Positions 41,454 to 50,216 of a stretch of 64,000 bases of DNA are shown one piece after another. Under the pieces are notes generated by a model. That model ran no database searches. It saw only the letters and a program-made list of their open reading frames with translations, and was not told where the DNA came from. The position numbers and the translations under genes were made by a program. The stretch lies in assembly GCA_945861635.1 (NCBI GenBank), contig CAMAWH010000007.1, positions 1 through 64,000 of the forward strand. The letters run 5' to 3'. The DNA comes from Klebsiella pneumoniae (GTDB lineage Bacteria; Myxococcota_A; UBA796; SXON01). Each line of letters opens with the position of its first letter. Within the stretch, counting starts at the first letter, position 1.

Positions 41454-42821
41454 CTACTCTGGTGCGGGGATGGCGAGCGGGGCTTCCGTGCCTGCGGCCG
41501 AATCCGGCTCGGCCTTGTCTTCCCATCCGTCGTTCCAACCCTCCTCAGGCTCATAGTCTTTGGCGTTCGCCTCACCGTATTCGGCGTCCGTCACCCAGTA
41601 GCCTTCCACCCATTCGTGGCCGTCGAACCAACCGGGAATCCACACGTGCCCCGGGCTGTCCGCCGTCGGCTCCCAATAGCCGCCATGGTAGACGCCATCG
41701 GTGTCGTACGCGGCAGTGACCCAACGGTATCCATTGCGATCGTCGGGCCGCCAGAAGCCCTCGGCCCAACTCTCGCCGTCCCAGAAACCCGATTCCCAGA
41801 CGTAGCCGTCGGGTGCGCTCTTCCGCGGCTCCCAGTGGCCCCACGCGTAGCTGCCATCGGAACGGTAGTGACCCTCCTCCCACACCCAATCGTCGCCACG
41901 TGCATCCGCACGATAATAGCCTTCGACGTAATAATCACCGACCCACCATCCGGGCACGTACGCCCAACTGCGACCGTACGACACCGGTGCGGGGCCGTAC
42001 GGCGTCCAGTGACCCGGAGCATAAAATCCGCCCTCCCAATGGCCGGAAACCCATACCCAACCTGCACGACCGGGGGGGGCCCACGTCGCAGACCACGCGT
42101 ACGGGTGGTAGTCAAAATACACGAACGCCGTCGTAACCGCGACCCATCGGTAATAGGGATGCACGTACCAATGGGTGTACCAGGGGCGGTACCAACCGTG
42201 GTGCGGGGGCGGGTGATGTGCGGCGCGGTACGCCCGAACATGGTGCGGGGCCGGGCGCGCGTACCGGTGATCGTTGGTGTGGTAGGCGCGCTCGTGTCGG
42301 GACTTTGCCCGCGGAGGCGCATGCACTTCGGGACGCCGGCGGGCGGGCTGGTGCACCGTATCCGACGAGCGCGGGCGCGAAACGGGCGTGGCACCTGCAG
42401 GATGGTCCCCCGCCGGGCGCGCGTTCCCCGGCGCGTGGGCCGGCGTATTCGCCGGTGAGGCAGGGCCATTCGCGCGCGGCGAATGCTCCCCTGTGGGTGC
42501 GGCCTTTCCATCATTCGCGGGCGGATGTGGGCGGGACGGCGTCGGGGAGGAAGGCGCCGGCGCCGGGGCCGGCTTCGAGGCGGGCCGCGGCGCTTCCTTC
42601 GGGGCCGGCTTGGCCGCTGGTTTCGGCGCAGGCTTCGGGGCCGCCGGCTCGTCTTTCTTCGGGGCGGGTTTCGCCGCGGGTTTCGCCGCAGGCTTGGCGT
42701 CCTTCTTCGGGGCGGGCTTCTTCTTCGAGGACTTTTCGGCGGTATGCTCGGTACCGATCGGCGACTCCGCGTACGCGAAGCCTGCGGAGAAGGTGAGAAG
42801 CAAAGGAAGAAGGTAGCGCAT
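41454..42821 (-). CDS. WxxGxW-repeat exported protein with Lys/Pro/Ala-rich linker
   Basis: The 455-residue product has a signal peptide ending A-Y-A-E, then about 170 residues of Lys/Pro/Ala low complexity. The rest is Trp/Tyr/Gly-rich with repeats such as 'WVWVSGHWEGGFYAPGHW', 'WAYVPGWWVG', 'WVWEEGHYRSD' and 'YVWESGFWDG', which match the YXWGXW/WxxGxW repeat family. These repeats form exposed beta-structures, perhaps binding polysaccharide or peptidoglycan; this is an inference. GAGGTCCGC precedes the ATG and a TACATC lies 28 bases upstream. It is likely periplasmic or on the surface. Confidence 0.82.
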   Translation of the reverse strand: MRYLLPLLLTFSAGFAYAESPIGTEHTAEKSSKKKPAPKKDAKPAAKPAAKPAPKKDEPAAPKPAPKPAAKPAPKEAPRPASKPAPAPAPSSPTPSRPHPPANDGKAAPTGEHSPRANGPASPANTPAHAPGNARPAGDHPAGATPVSRPRSSDTVHQPARRRPEVHAPPRAKSRHERAYHTNDHRYARPAPHHVRAYRAAHHPPPHHGWYRPWYTHWYVHPYYRWVAVTTAFVYFDYHPYAWSATWAPPGRAGWVWVSGHWEGGFYAPGHWTPYGPAPVSYGRSWAYVPGWWVGDYYVEGYYRADARGDDWVWEEGHYRSDGSYAWGHWEPRKSAPDGYVWESGFWDGESWAEGFWRPDDRNGYRWVTAAYDTDGVYHGGYWEPTADSPGHVWIPGWFDGHEWVEGYWVTDAEYGEANAKDYEPEEGWNDGWEDKAEPDSAAGTEAPLAIPAPE

Positions 42822-42883
42822 GCGGACCTCACGAACCGGGCTGTGGAAGATGTAACGCGCGAGCGTGCAGGATATTCGACCCG

Positions 42884-44812
42884 TCAGGGCGCAACGGCGG
42901 GCAAATCTACGAGCGCACCGGAGCGGTTCACCGAGAATCGCACGACGCTCGCGAAGGAGGCGCCCGCAGCTCCCGGTTCCGTGCTCGACGCAAACGGCGG
43001 CAACGCCTGATTACTCGTCCAGGTGCCATCGCCACTGACCAGCACGGCGACCACCGCAACATCGACGCCCTTGGGCTGGATTCCCGCCGGGAAGATGCTC
43101 GACCAAGGCACCCGAAACTCGTACCCGCCTTCTGTCGCGCCGGTCGTGCCAGCGTCCGGCGCCATCGCTCCGGCTTCTGCGATGTTCCCGTCGTCGAAGT
43201 TGGTGATCGTGTCCAGCCACGCGAGATCGTCGGAGGCGCCCCACTCCCCAGCAAGCCCGCGCTCCCCCGCGCTGTCCATCTTGACGCCGAGACCGTTCTC
43301 CTCGGCGCCGACGCTTCCAACGGCCACGTCAAAACCGAGCCCCGCGAGATCAGCGTCGAAGTCGGCGGCGGTGAGCATTGCGTCGAACAGACCGGAGCCA
43401 TCGACAAGCGTCGTATCCGCGCCCACACCCGTCCCGGCACCATAATCGAGGTCGAACAACACGACTACAGCGTTGTCCTCTCGCTGAAAGACGCCGTCCA
43501 CGCCAACGTAAATGCCGTCGGCGTCCGTCGTGACGTGAAGTGCATCGAGTTGGTTGAAGCCGGCGCCAAACGACGTCGGCCAGGATTGTGAAACGATGGC
43601 GGTACCCAGGTCCGCCGTGTCCCCATCGACGAGCCGGGGAATCGTCGGTGCCGTAACCGTCGTTGCACCGTCCAATGCTGCCGCCAACGTCGCATGAACC
43701 CACGTGTCGTCGAGCCGCGTGCCATCGAACACCGACGTCAGCGGGCCCTGCGCGTACACGGGAACATCGTCGTTGGTGTGGGCAGTCCAGCGCCAGGTGC
43801 TGTCGGGAGCGATGCCGGCCGTGCCGCTTCCGCTCACCGTCAGCCCGCCGCATTCGTGATCCGCGGTGACGACGATCGTCGTCTCCAATGACGTGCTCGC
43901 CGACCATGCAATCGCGGCCGAAACAGCCTCGTCGAACGCCGCCGTCTCCGGGTGGACGGTGTCCGTTGCCATCTGGTGGCTGGCGTGGTCGATGCGGGCT
44001 CCCTCCACCATGAGGAAGAAGCCGTCGGGCGCATCATCGAGAAAGTCCAGGGCAGTGGCCGTCATATTCGCCAGCGTCGGCTCGATTGTGTAGCCCTCGA
44101 TGACATAGGGAAACGTCGCGGATGCGAACACGCCGAACAGCGGGCGGCCGTCCGGAACGGCGGCCGCCAACTCCGCTGCCGTCCTCACGATCTGAGCGCC
44201 CAGCGTCGTGAGGAATGGATCGAACGCCACGGCACCTCCGCCCAAGGTGACGTCCGGCAGGTTTGCCACCACCCCCGCAAGGATGCCGGCGCTGTCCGTG
44301 CGGTCCTCGACGTGCGCCAGGAACGCCGCGGGCGTCGCGCCGGTCAGCGTGTCGTTGGTCACCACGCCGGTAGCCAGCCCAAGCGCGCGCGCCCGTTCGG
44401 CGAGATGCTCGACCGCCAGACCATCGCCGTCGATTCCTACGCGGTTGTTGAACGTCTTGGCGCCGGTAGCGAGCGCCGTCGCCGCGGCGGCCGAGTCCGT
44501 CACTCCCGTCAACGACGCGGTGCGTACGCGCCCGTGCACGGGCAGGCGCTCCATCGCGCTCGATCCGCGGGCGCCGAAAGCGTACAGACTTCCACCCGCG
44601 ACATGTTCAAAGCCCATGCCATCGCCGATGAAAAGGATGACGGCGCGCGGTTCAGTCGGGGTCGATGTGTCGGCGGTATCATTGGTTGTACTTCCGCTAT
44701 CACCAGATGTATCATGAGACATATCAGACGAGGTGTCGGTGTCCGCGTCGCCCGGACCTGCCGTTGCATCCGTCGCGGGCGTGGTCGTACAGGACAGGAG
44801 CAGAGCGAGCAT
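42884..44812 (-). CDS. alkaline-phosphatase (PhoA-type) lipoprotein with C-terminal beta domain
   Basis: The 642-residue product starts with the lipoprotein signal 'MLALLLSC' and an Asp/Thr/Ser linker. PhoA signatures follow: metal-binding 'FIGDGMG' with Asp64, nucleophile Ser107 in D-S-A-A-A-A-T-A, 'MVEGARIDHASH' and 'TADHECGGL'. It therefore hydrolyses phosphomonoesters, probably outside the cell to gain phosphate. After about residue 420 a beta-sandwich with 'AVVVLFDLDYG' and 'YEFRVPWSSIFP' resembles CBM9/DOMON-type sugar-binding domains. The frame extends to 44929, but ATG 44812 fits the signal and has a leaderless-type TACAGT. Confidence 0.88.
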   Translation of the reverse strand: MLALLLSCTTTPATDATAGPGDADTDTSSDMSHDTSGDSGSTTNDTADTSTPTEPRAVILFIGDGMGFEHVAGGSLYAFGARGSSAMERLPVHGRVRTASLTGVTDSAAAATALATGAKTFNNRVGIDGDGLAVEHLAERARALGLATGVVTNDTLTGATPAAFLAHVEDRTDSAGILAGVVANLPDVTLGGGAVAFDPFLTTLGAQIVRTAAELAAAVPDGRPLFGVFASATFPYVIEGYTIEPTLANMTATALDFLDDAPDGFFLMVEGARIDHASHQMATDTVHPETAAFDEAVSAAIAWSASTSLETTIVVTADHECGGLTVSGSGTAGIAPDSTWRWTAHTNDDVPVYAQGPLTSVFDGTRLDDTWVHATLAAALDGATTVTAPTIPRLVDGDTADLGTAIVSQSWPTSFGAGFNQLDALHVTTDADGIYVGVDGVFQREDNAVVVLFDLDYGAGTGVGADTTLVDGSGLFDAMLTAADFDADLAGLGFDVAVGSVGAEENGLGVKMDSAGERGLAGEWGASDDLAWLDTITNFDDGNIAEAGAMAPDAGTTGATEGGYEFRVPWSSIFPAGIQPKGVDVAVVAVLVSGDGTWTSNQALPPFASSTEPGAAGASFASVVRFSVNRSGALVDLPAVAP

Positions 44813-44818
44813 CGGGCC

Positions 44819-44824
44819 ACTGTA
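44819..44824 (-). promoter_or_regulatory. candidate -10 element (leaderless) of the phosphatase gene
   Basis: TACAGT on the minus strand is followed by six bases and ATG 44812, so its first T is 12 bases from the start. No Shine-Dalgarno is seen, and no pho-box was recognised nearby. Confidence 0.5.
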
Positions 44825-44898
44825 AACACTTCCTCGGCGCTCGGCGCGGGGACTTCGACCAGAACACCCCCCGAGTCGCCGTTCTGGCCGCACCAAGC

Positions 44899-44917
44899 GC
44901 GTTTGGGAACCAAACGC
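44899..44917. terminator. hairpin after the JAMM-DinG gene
   Basis: GCGTTTGG-GAA-CCAAACGC is a perfect 8-bp stem with a 3-base loop, 18 bases after the stop of the JAMM-DinG gene (minus strand). It may end that transcript before the phosphatase promoter. No T-run. Confidence 0.55.
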
Positions 44918-44935
44918 CCCCCACCCCATGCAGCC

Positions 44936-47260
44936 CTATACCCACCCCGAATAAAACCGCGTCAACCCCTCGATCACGGCGCGGGAAGGTCCCACGAGGC
45001 GCGGTGCGTTGGGCAGAGACGCCAGGAATAGCCGCCCGTACCACATTTCATGGATGCGGCGGTCGAGGACCATGACAGCCCCCCGGTCCGTCCGGCTACG
45101 AATCAGACGACCAAAACCCTGTCGTAACTTGAGAATAGCTTCGGGCAGCGACCACGCACGAAAGGGGTCCAACCCCTGCTCCTTGATGCGCTCATGACGC
45201 GCCTGCGAGACGGGTTCCGTCGGCACGCGAAAGGGTAGGCGCGGGATGATGACGAGGCGCAAACCATCGCCACGCACGCTCACTCCTTCCCAGAAGCTGT
45301 CCGTGCCGAAGAGCACTGCGCCACGGTCGTCCCGGAAGCGTTCAAGCAGACCGCCCTTACCGCCGCGGCCCTGACGGAGAATGGCGTGTCGGGCGCCGAG
45401 TTGGGCTTCGACGAAATCCGAAAAGTCACGCACGGCCGCGTGTGACGTGCAAAGCACGAAAACGCCGCCACGGCTCGCAAGAATCGCCGCGACGATGACG
45501 TTGCCGGCCTCGACTACAAATTCCGGTTTGTCGGGCGTCGGCAAGTCCCTGGGGAGCGCGAGGACGGCCTGCTCCTGGTAGTCGAACGGCGACGGGTATT
45601 GCCGAAAATTCGCGTCACTCAGACCAACGCGCGCCAGGTAGTGGTCCGCGTTGTTGTGCACCGCGAGCGTCGCGCTGGTCAGTACCGCCGACTCCATCCC
45701 TTCGACCAGAAGCGCGCGCAGGGTCTCCGCAACATCCACCGGGGCTCGTGCTGCTGCAACCCCGCGTTTCCCCGGATCGAGGTAGCGGCACCACGCCGGA
45801 TCCTCGTTCACGAAGCCAAATGCCGCCGATGCAGCCTCCTCCAGACGGTGGCGGGCCCGGTCAAGGTCGAGAATCGGCTGGACGTCGGCTGGCTTTACTT
45901 CGAGTCCTTCCAGCGAAGCGCGAACCGCACCCAACCGAGCGGCCACCCGTTCCAACTCGCGCCCCAATTCCGTGAAAAACTGTGGCTCAGGGGGTGCTCC
46001 ACGAACACGCGTCGCGACGGTGATGCCCTCCGCGACGTGATCGAAGCCTACGCCCGCGTGATCCCGAACGGTGGTCGACGCTCCCTGCGCCTCCAATGCC
46101 GCCGGGAGCGCGTCGGGCCACGTGCGACCGATCGCCTCCAGCGCGCCTGGCCGGCCCCGCCGGCCCAGCATCGGCGTGACCGCCCGTGCGATCGTGAGGC
46201 CGCTGAGACGGCAGTCGAGGGTGTTGGTTGCTGCTTCCTCCAGGTGATGTGCCTCGTCGAGAATCACCCGATCGTAGTCCGGCAGAATGCCCGCTCCCTT
46301 GTTCTTCTTGATCGCCATGTCCGACAAGAGCAGGGCGTGATTCACGACGATGACATGCGCTGCCGCAGCCTTCCGACGCGCTTGATAGTAGAAACACTGG
46401 TTGAAGTGGGGACAACGGGCGCGCAGGGTCTGGTCGGTATCACTCTCCACGCGGTCCCACGCGTCGTCGTCAACCGCGAAACCTGCCTCGGACACATCTC
46501 CCGTACGCGAGGTGCTCGCCCAGCCCCGGAGCGCCTCCACTGCCGGATCATCCCCAGCCATCTCCATCTTTCGGCGACACACATAGTTGTTCCTCCCCTT
46601 CAGGATCGCGTACCGGAAGTCGAACGCCCGCGCCAACGTGGGCAGATCCTCCTCGACGAGCTGCCCTTGCAGCGTTCGCGTGTAGGTGCTCACGACGACT
46701 CGTCCGTCGTTCGCCAACGCCCAAAGCACCGCAGGTACCAGGTAGGCCAATGATTTTCCGGTGCCGGTGCCGGCCTCCAAAACCGATACACCGCCATGCG
46801 ACAACGTCTCTGCAATCGCGATGGCCATCTCGATCTGACCCGGACGGGGTTCCCAACCGGCAAGCACGCGCGGCAGCCGCTCGGCGAAGACTTCCTGCAC
46901 GGCTGCCGGATCCACCGCAACGCGTTTTTTCGCCATCGGCTCGACGACCCACTGCGCGCGCGTCACGTCGTTGTCAACGATAATGAAGCCGACGCCGTCC
47001 TCCCCAAAACGGTGCGCCAGGTCCATGTCCGGCTCACTTGGCCGCAGGACGCCGGAGGGATGGTTGTGAATGACCACCTGGCCTGAACGCGGCCGCGAAC
47101 GCAGCGCGTTCACCGCGTCCTCCGTCCCGCGGGCGTGAATCTCGATCGCCGTGACCGTCTTTTTGGCGCCGATCGTTCCGACGGCGAACACCTCGATCCC
47201 ACCGGCCTCCGCGATGGCGCGCCGGAGGGCAAGTGCGGCATCCGGCTCGAAGCGTGACAC
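44936..47260 (-). CDS. JAMM/RadC-type domain fused to DinG-family (XPD-like) helicase
   Basis: The 774-residue protein has an N-terminal JAMM motif: H65-N-H67-P-S-G with Asp78, as in RadC/MPN metal-binding domains. A superfamily-2 helicase of DinG/YoaA type follows: Walker A 'AGTGTGKS' at 163-170, DEAH at 335-338, and C-terminal 'FGTDSFWEGVSVRGDGLRL' and 'LRQGFGRLIRS'. The Fe-S ligands seen are Cys228, Cys283 and Cys289; the fourth expected Cys, five residues before Cys283, is Thr278. DinG helicases unwind DNA structures with 5'-3' polarity in repair. The start is GTG 47260, with TTAGTC six bases upstream, divergent from murG. Confidence 0.85.
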   Translation of the reverse strand: MSRFEPDAALALRRAIAEAGGIEVFAVGTIGAKKTVTAIEIHARGTEDAVNALRSRPRSGQVVIHNHPSGVLRPSEPDMDLAHRFGEDGVGFIIVDNDVTRAQWVVEPMAKKRVAVDPAAVQEVFAERLPRVLAGWEPRPGQIEMAIAIAETLSHGGVSVLEAGTGTGKSLAYLVPAVLWALANDGRVVVSTYTRTLQGQLVEEDLPTLARAFDFRYAILKGRNNYVCRRKMEMAGDDPAVEALRGWASTSRTGDVSEAGFAVDDDAWDRVESDTDQTLRARCPHFNQCFYYQARRKAAAAHVIVVNHALLLSDMAIKKNKGAGILPDYDRVILDEAHHLEEAATNTLDCRLSGLTIARAVTPMLGRRGRPGALEAIGRTWPDALPAALEAQGASTTVRDHAGVGFDHVAEGITVATRVRGAPPEPQFFTELGRELERVAARLGAVRASLEGLEVKPADVQPILDLDRARHRLEEAASAAFGFVNEDPAWCRYLDPGKRGVAAARAPVDVAETLRALLVEGMESAVLTSATLAVHNNADHYLARVGLSDANFRQYPSPFDYQEQAVLALPRDLPTPDKPEFVVEAGNVIVAAILASRGGVFVLCTSHAAVRDFSDFVEAQLGARHAILRQGRGGKGGLLERFRDDRGAVLFGTDSFWEGVSVRGDGLRLVIIPRLPFRVPTEPVSQARHERIKEQGLDPFRAWSLPEAILKLRQGFGRLIRSRTDRGAVMVLDRRIHEMWYGRLFLASLPNAPRLVGPSRAVIEGLTRFYSGWV

Positions 47261-47298
47261 GCGCCGGACTAACGCGCGACCACGCGATAAACGGCCCC
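47261..47298. promoter_or_regulatory. divergent promoter region between JAMM-DinG and murG
   Basis: The 38-base gap has TTAGTC on the minus strand (47272-47267), six bases before GTG 47260, and GATAAA on the plus strand (47286-47291), seven bases before ATG 47299. Both starts lack a Shine-Dalgarno. Confidence 0.4.
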
Positions 47299-48375
47299 AT
47301 GTCGCAGCGCATCCTCCTTGCCGGTGGTGGAACCGGTGGTCACGTGTACCCTGCGCTCGCGATGGGTGACGCGCTCAAAGCACGGGGTCATGACGTCCAT
47401 TACTACGGGGATGCCGCTCGGTTGGAAGGACGCGTGGCCGCCGAGCGGGGCTACGCGTTTCGGGGCGTGCCGGCCGCCCAGTTTCCGCGCGCAGGCGTCG
47501 TAAGCAAACTCAAGTTTGCGTGGGCACTGTTCACCTCCACGATGACGGCGCGGCGGATGCTGAAGGAGGATCGTGTGCGTCTGGTGTTGGGTGTAGGCGG
47601 CTACGTGATGGCGCCGACGGTGCTGGCGGCCTGGTCGCTGGGTATTCCCACAGCCATCCACGAGTCGAACGTCGCCCCCGGGATGGCGAACAAGCTCTGT
47701 GCGCGGGTTGCCAAGCTCGTCCTGCTGACCTACGCGGAAACCGCCGCCAAGCTGCCCGGGCGGGCCGAAAAAATCACGGTTGGCTGCCCCGTCAATCCGA
47801 AGGTGCTCACCGGAGACGGCGCGCGGTACGGGTTGCGACCGGGACGGAACGTCGTGCTGATCGTCGGCGGATCGCTCGGCGCGGCAACGATCAATGGGCT
47901 CGCGCTCGCGCTCGCGCGAGACCCCGAACGCGCGTTCGACATCCTGCACGTGTGCGGGCCGCGGTACTACGACGAGGTAAAAGCCGCGTATGGCGACCTG
48001 CCGGACGGCGTCGTACTCGTCGGGTACGAAGATCGCATGGGGGATGCTTATGCCGCGGCGGCGCTCGTGATCGCGCGGGCGGGTTCGTCAACTCTTGCAG
48101 AGCTGTGTGCGGCGGCCAAGCCTTCGCTGCTCATCCCCTCCCCCAACGTCACCGACAACCATCAGGAGGCAAATGCGCGCGGGATGGAGCGTGCCGGCGC
48201 AGCGCTTGTTGTCGTCGAACGGGGCTTTGATGCTGGGACGGTTTCGGACGTTGTGCGTGGCCTCGTGTCCGACGGGCCTCGCCTCCGTCGCATGGCCGCA
48301 GCAGCGCTGGGCCTCGCCCAACCGTTGGTCGCCGAGCGCGTCGCGGACCTGCTGGAAGTGCGCTTTCCAGGGTAG
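47299..48375 (+). CDS. murG: MurG: UDP-GlcNAc-lipid I N-acetylglucosaminyltransferase
   Basis: The 358-residue protein matches MurG throughout: 'LLAGGGTGGHVYPALAMGDA', 'LGVGGYVMAPTVLAA', 'PTAIHESNVAPGMANK', the donor-binding 'IVGGSLGAATINGL', and 'VIARAGSSTLAELCAAAKPS' with 'NVTDNHQEANAR'. It makes lipid II at the cytoplasmic face of the inner membrane. It is not beside ftsW, murC or other dcw genes here, so it is either displaced or an extra copy. ATG 47299 is chosen over the earlier in-frame 47233. Confidence 0.96.
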   Translation: MSQRILLAGGGTGGHVYPALAMGDALKARGHDVHYYGDAARLEGRVAAERGYAFRGVPAAQFPRAGVVSKLKFAWALFTSTMTARRMLKEDRVRLVLGVGGYVMAPTVLAAWSLGIPTAIHESNVAPGMANKLCARVAKLVLLTYAETAAKLPGRAEKITVGCPVNPKVLTGDGARYGLRPGRNVVLIVGGSLGAATINGLALALARDPERAFDILHVCGPRYYDEVKAAYGDLPDGVVLVGYEDRMGDAYAAAALVIARAGSSTLAELCAAAKPSLLIPSPNVTDNHQEANARGMERAGAALVVVERGFDAGTVSDVVRGLVSDGPRLRRMAAAALGLAQPLVAERVADLLEVRFPG

Positions 48376-48419
48376 GCGGGCACCGTGACATCCGTGTCGG
48401 GCTCACCCGCGGTACCGAC

Positions 48420-48442
48420 GTACGATCACGCTGCCATCGTAC
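48420..48442. repeat. inverted repeat next to the sigma-54 site
   Basis: GTACGAT-N9-ATCGTAC is a perfect 7-9-7 inverted repeat ending one base before the sigma-54 consensus. It could be an operator or part of the murG terminator; the sequence alone cannot decide. Confidence 0.55.
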
Positions 48443-48458
48443 TGGCACGCCCATTGCT
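48443..48458 (+). promoter_or_regulatory. sigma-54 (RpoN) promoter consensus
   Basis: TGGCACG-N4-TTGCT matches the -24/-12 consensus (TGGCACG-N4-TTGCW) at every defined base. The predicted start site is about 48469, two bases before the ATG at 48471. No -35/-10 is needed for this class, but an enhancer-binding activator is; none is encoded in the window. A TATCTC hexamer at 48460 offers a competing sigma-70 reading. Confidence 0.6.
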
Positions 48459-48470
48459 CTATCTCCCGAC

Positions 48471-49373
48471 ATGCTACTCGCCCTCTCCCTCGCATTCGCC
48501 GCCGACCTCCCCGCCGCTGGCGCCTCGCCTGTTGTCTTCCCCTTCCGCGCCGTCAACCTGTCCGCAGGAGAGGTCCTTGCCGCCGAAACCCTTTTTCGGG
48601 GTTGGTTTGAGCGTGCCACGGACGCGCCGGTCTATTCCGATGCTGCGTCCCGAGAATTGGGCGCGGGGAGCCCGGACGATGCGGCGCTCGCGGCCGCGTG
48701 CCGTGCGGTGTCCTGCCAGCGTTATGTCATTGTCGAACTGGTTCGTCTGGACAGCGACATCATTGTGCGCGTCGTTGATCATGATGGAAGCGGGGGTATC
48801 CGCAACGACCTCGATGCCCTGGCCGACAGCCTCAACGACTTGCACCCGCTCTTTGATCGCGTATCGCGCTCCCTGGTGGCCGGCACGCCGATCGACGCTT
48901 CGATTACGCGCCACAACGTATTGGCGAGCGAAACGCGCCCCGAAAACCGCCTCGCCACCGAACGGCTGGTTGGATTCCGATTCGGCATGGCCGCCGACGA
49001 CCGCGGGAACACGGGCCTGAACACGGGGTTCGACATGCGTTGGGAAATGGACCACGCGTACGTCGAATTCGACGCGGCGATCGTGCTCCCGACCGGCGGC
49101 GAATTCATGGGCGTGCTTGTCGATATCGGTGGAGGGTACATCCCCATGGACGCCCAGTTCTCGCCGTATGTCGGCGTCGGTGGCGGACCGCGGATCATGG
49201 ACTACGACGGCGAGGGCGGCGTCGGCATCGGCGCCTACGCCCAAGCGGGTGCGATGTTTGCGCGTGCGTCCAGCTTCCGCCCGTATGTGGAGCTGCGGGC
49301 GGGCGCGGACATGGTCGGAGACCCGATGATCGCGCATCCCAACGTTGGGTTGTACGCCGGCATCGGGTTCTGA
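48471..49373 (+). CDS. exported protein with barrel-like C-terminus, paralogue of the next gene
   Basis: The 300-residue product starts with a short signal 'MLLALSLAFAA'. A soluble domain (about 15-150) contains 'MSAGEVLAAETLFRGW'-like and 'AACRAVSCQRYVIVELVRLD' segments, a possible Cys pair. From about 165, Gly-rich strands ('GVLVDIGGGYIPMDAQF', 'SPYVGVGGGPRIMDYDG', 'VGLYAGIGF' at the end) look like an outer-membrane barrel. The family is not recognised. It lies downstream of a perfect sigma-54 site. The next gene, three bases further, encodes a related protein. Confidence 0.7.
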   Translation: MLLALSLAFAADLPAAGASPVVFPFRAVNLSAGEVLAAETLFRGWFERATDAPVYSDAASRELGAGSPDDAALAAACRAVSCQRYVIVELVRLDSDIIVRVVDHDGSGGIRNDLDALADSLNDLHPLFDRVSRSLVAGTPIDASITRHNVLASETRPENRLATERLVGFRFGMAADDRGNTGLNTGFDMRWEMDHAYVEFDAAIVLPTGGEFMGVLVDIGGGYIPMDAQFSPYVGVGGGPRIMDYDGEGGVGIGAYAQAGAMFARASSFRPYVELRAGADMVGDPMIAHPNVGLYAGIGF

Positions 49374-49376
49374 GTC

Positions 49377-50204
49377 GTGCTGCTTGCGGTGGTCGTGGCG
49401 CTATCGCCAGCGGCGCGCGCCGCCGACCCGACGCTGGTGATGCCGATTCGTGCCGAGGGCATGTCGGCCGGCGAGGTGACCACCATCGATACCGTCTTTC
49501 GCGTGCTCTATGCACAAGCGCTTGGTCGCCCGGTCTGGCCGATGGATACGAGCCTGACGGGGCTCGCGCCATCGGACGGTGACATGCTCGCCGCGTGCCG
49601 GCGCGTAGGGTGCGACAAAATTGTCGTTCTGGACGCGATCCGTACCGGAAGGGTCATCGTGATCCACGCGGAAGCGCGTGAATCGAACGGACAAGCGAAC
49701 GCGGTCGCTCAGGCCTCGGCGATTGACTTCAACCACGTGCCCGCCGCGCTCGCGTCGGTCAGCGCCGATCTGATGTCCCCCGTCATCGCGCGCGCCGCGT
49801 CCACCTCGTCAGGTGGCCTGTTCATCGGGATGAATTCGGGGAGAAACGACATCGCGCTCGAGCTCGGACCCAGCTGGTTTCTCGACACCGGCGCGGTTCG
49901 GACGTCATTCGGGGCGGCGATTCGCGTCGTGTCCGGCCGGGGTGAACTTCTGCCTTCCTTTGGGGCACAAGGGAGCGTAGGATGGCGCGAATCCACCGGC
50001 ACCACCCGGTTCTGGGCGGGTGGCGTGCTCGGGCTGGCGATAGACCGGGCAGGGCATGCCACGGTGGTCATCGGTCCCGAACTTGGAATCACCTTTCTGG
50101 CCGAGGACACCCAGCACCCCTTCACCCGTGTCCGCTTCGGCGGCGCCTTTGACGAGTCCGGGCCCGGCTCATTCGGGAGTGTTCACGGGGGGATCGCCTT
50201 TTGA
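49377..50204 (+). CDS. exported protein, tandem paralogue of the previous gene
   Basis: The 275-residue product starts at GTG 49377 with signal 'MLLAVVVALSPAARAAD'. The soluble part matches its neighbour: 'VMPIRAEGMSAGEVTTIDTV' and 'LAACRRVGCDKIVVLDAIR' against 'VFPFRAVNLSAGEVLAAETL' and 'AACRAVSCQRYVIVELVRL'. The C-terminal half ('TTRFWAGGVLGLAID', 'GSFGSVHGGIAF') is also strand-rich. The two are likely outer-membrane proteins of one operon under the sigma-54 promoter; their ligands are unknown. Confidence 0.68.
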   Translation: MLLAVVVALSPAARAADPTLVMPIRAEGMSAGEVTTIDTVFRVLYAQALGRPVWPMDTSLTGLAPSDGDMLAACRRVGCDKIVVLDAIRTGRVIVIHAEARESNGQANAVAQASAIDFNHVPAALASVSADLMSPVIARAASTSSGGLFIGMNSGRNDIALELGPSWFLDTGAVRTSFGAAIRVVSGRGELLPSFGAQGSVGWRESTGTTRFWAGGVLGLAIDRAGHATVVIGPELGITFLAEDTQHPFTRVRFGGAFDESGPGSFGSVHGGIAF

Positions 50205-50216
50205 TCGCGACGCCAC

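Noticed and set aside
43952..45031. 359-residue plus-strand frame over the phosphatase gene
   Set aside because: Antisense to well-recognised PhoA motifs; Arg-rich with no homology.
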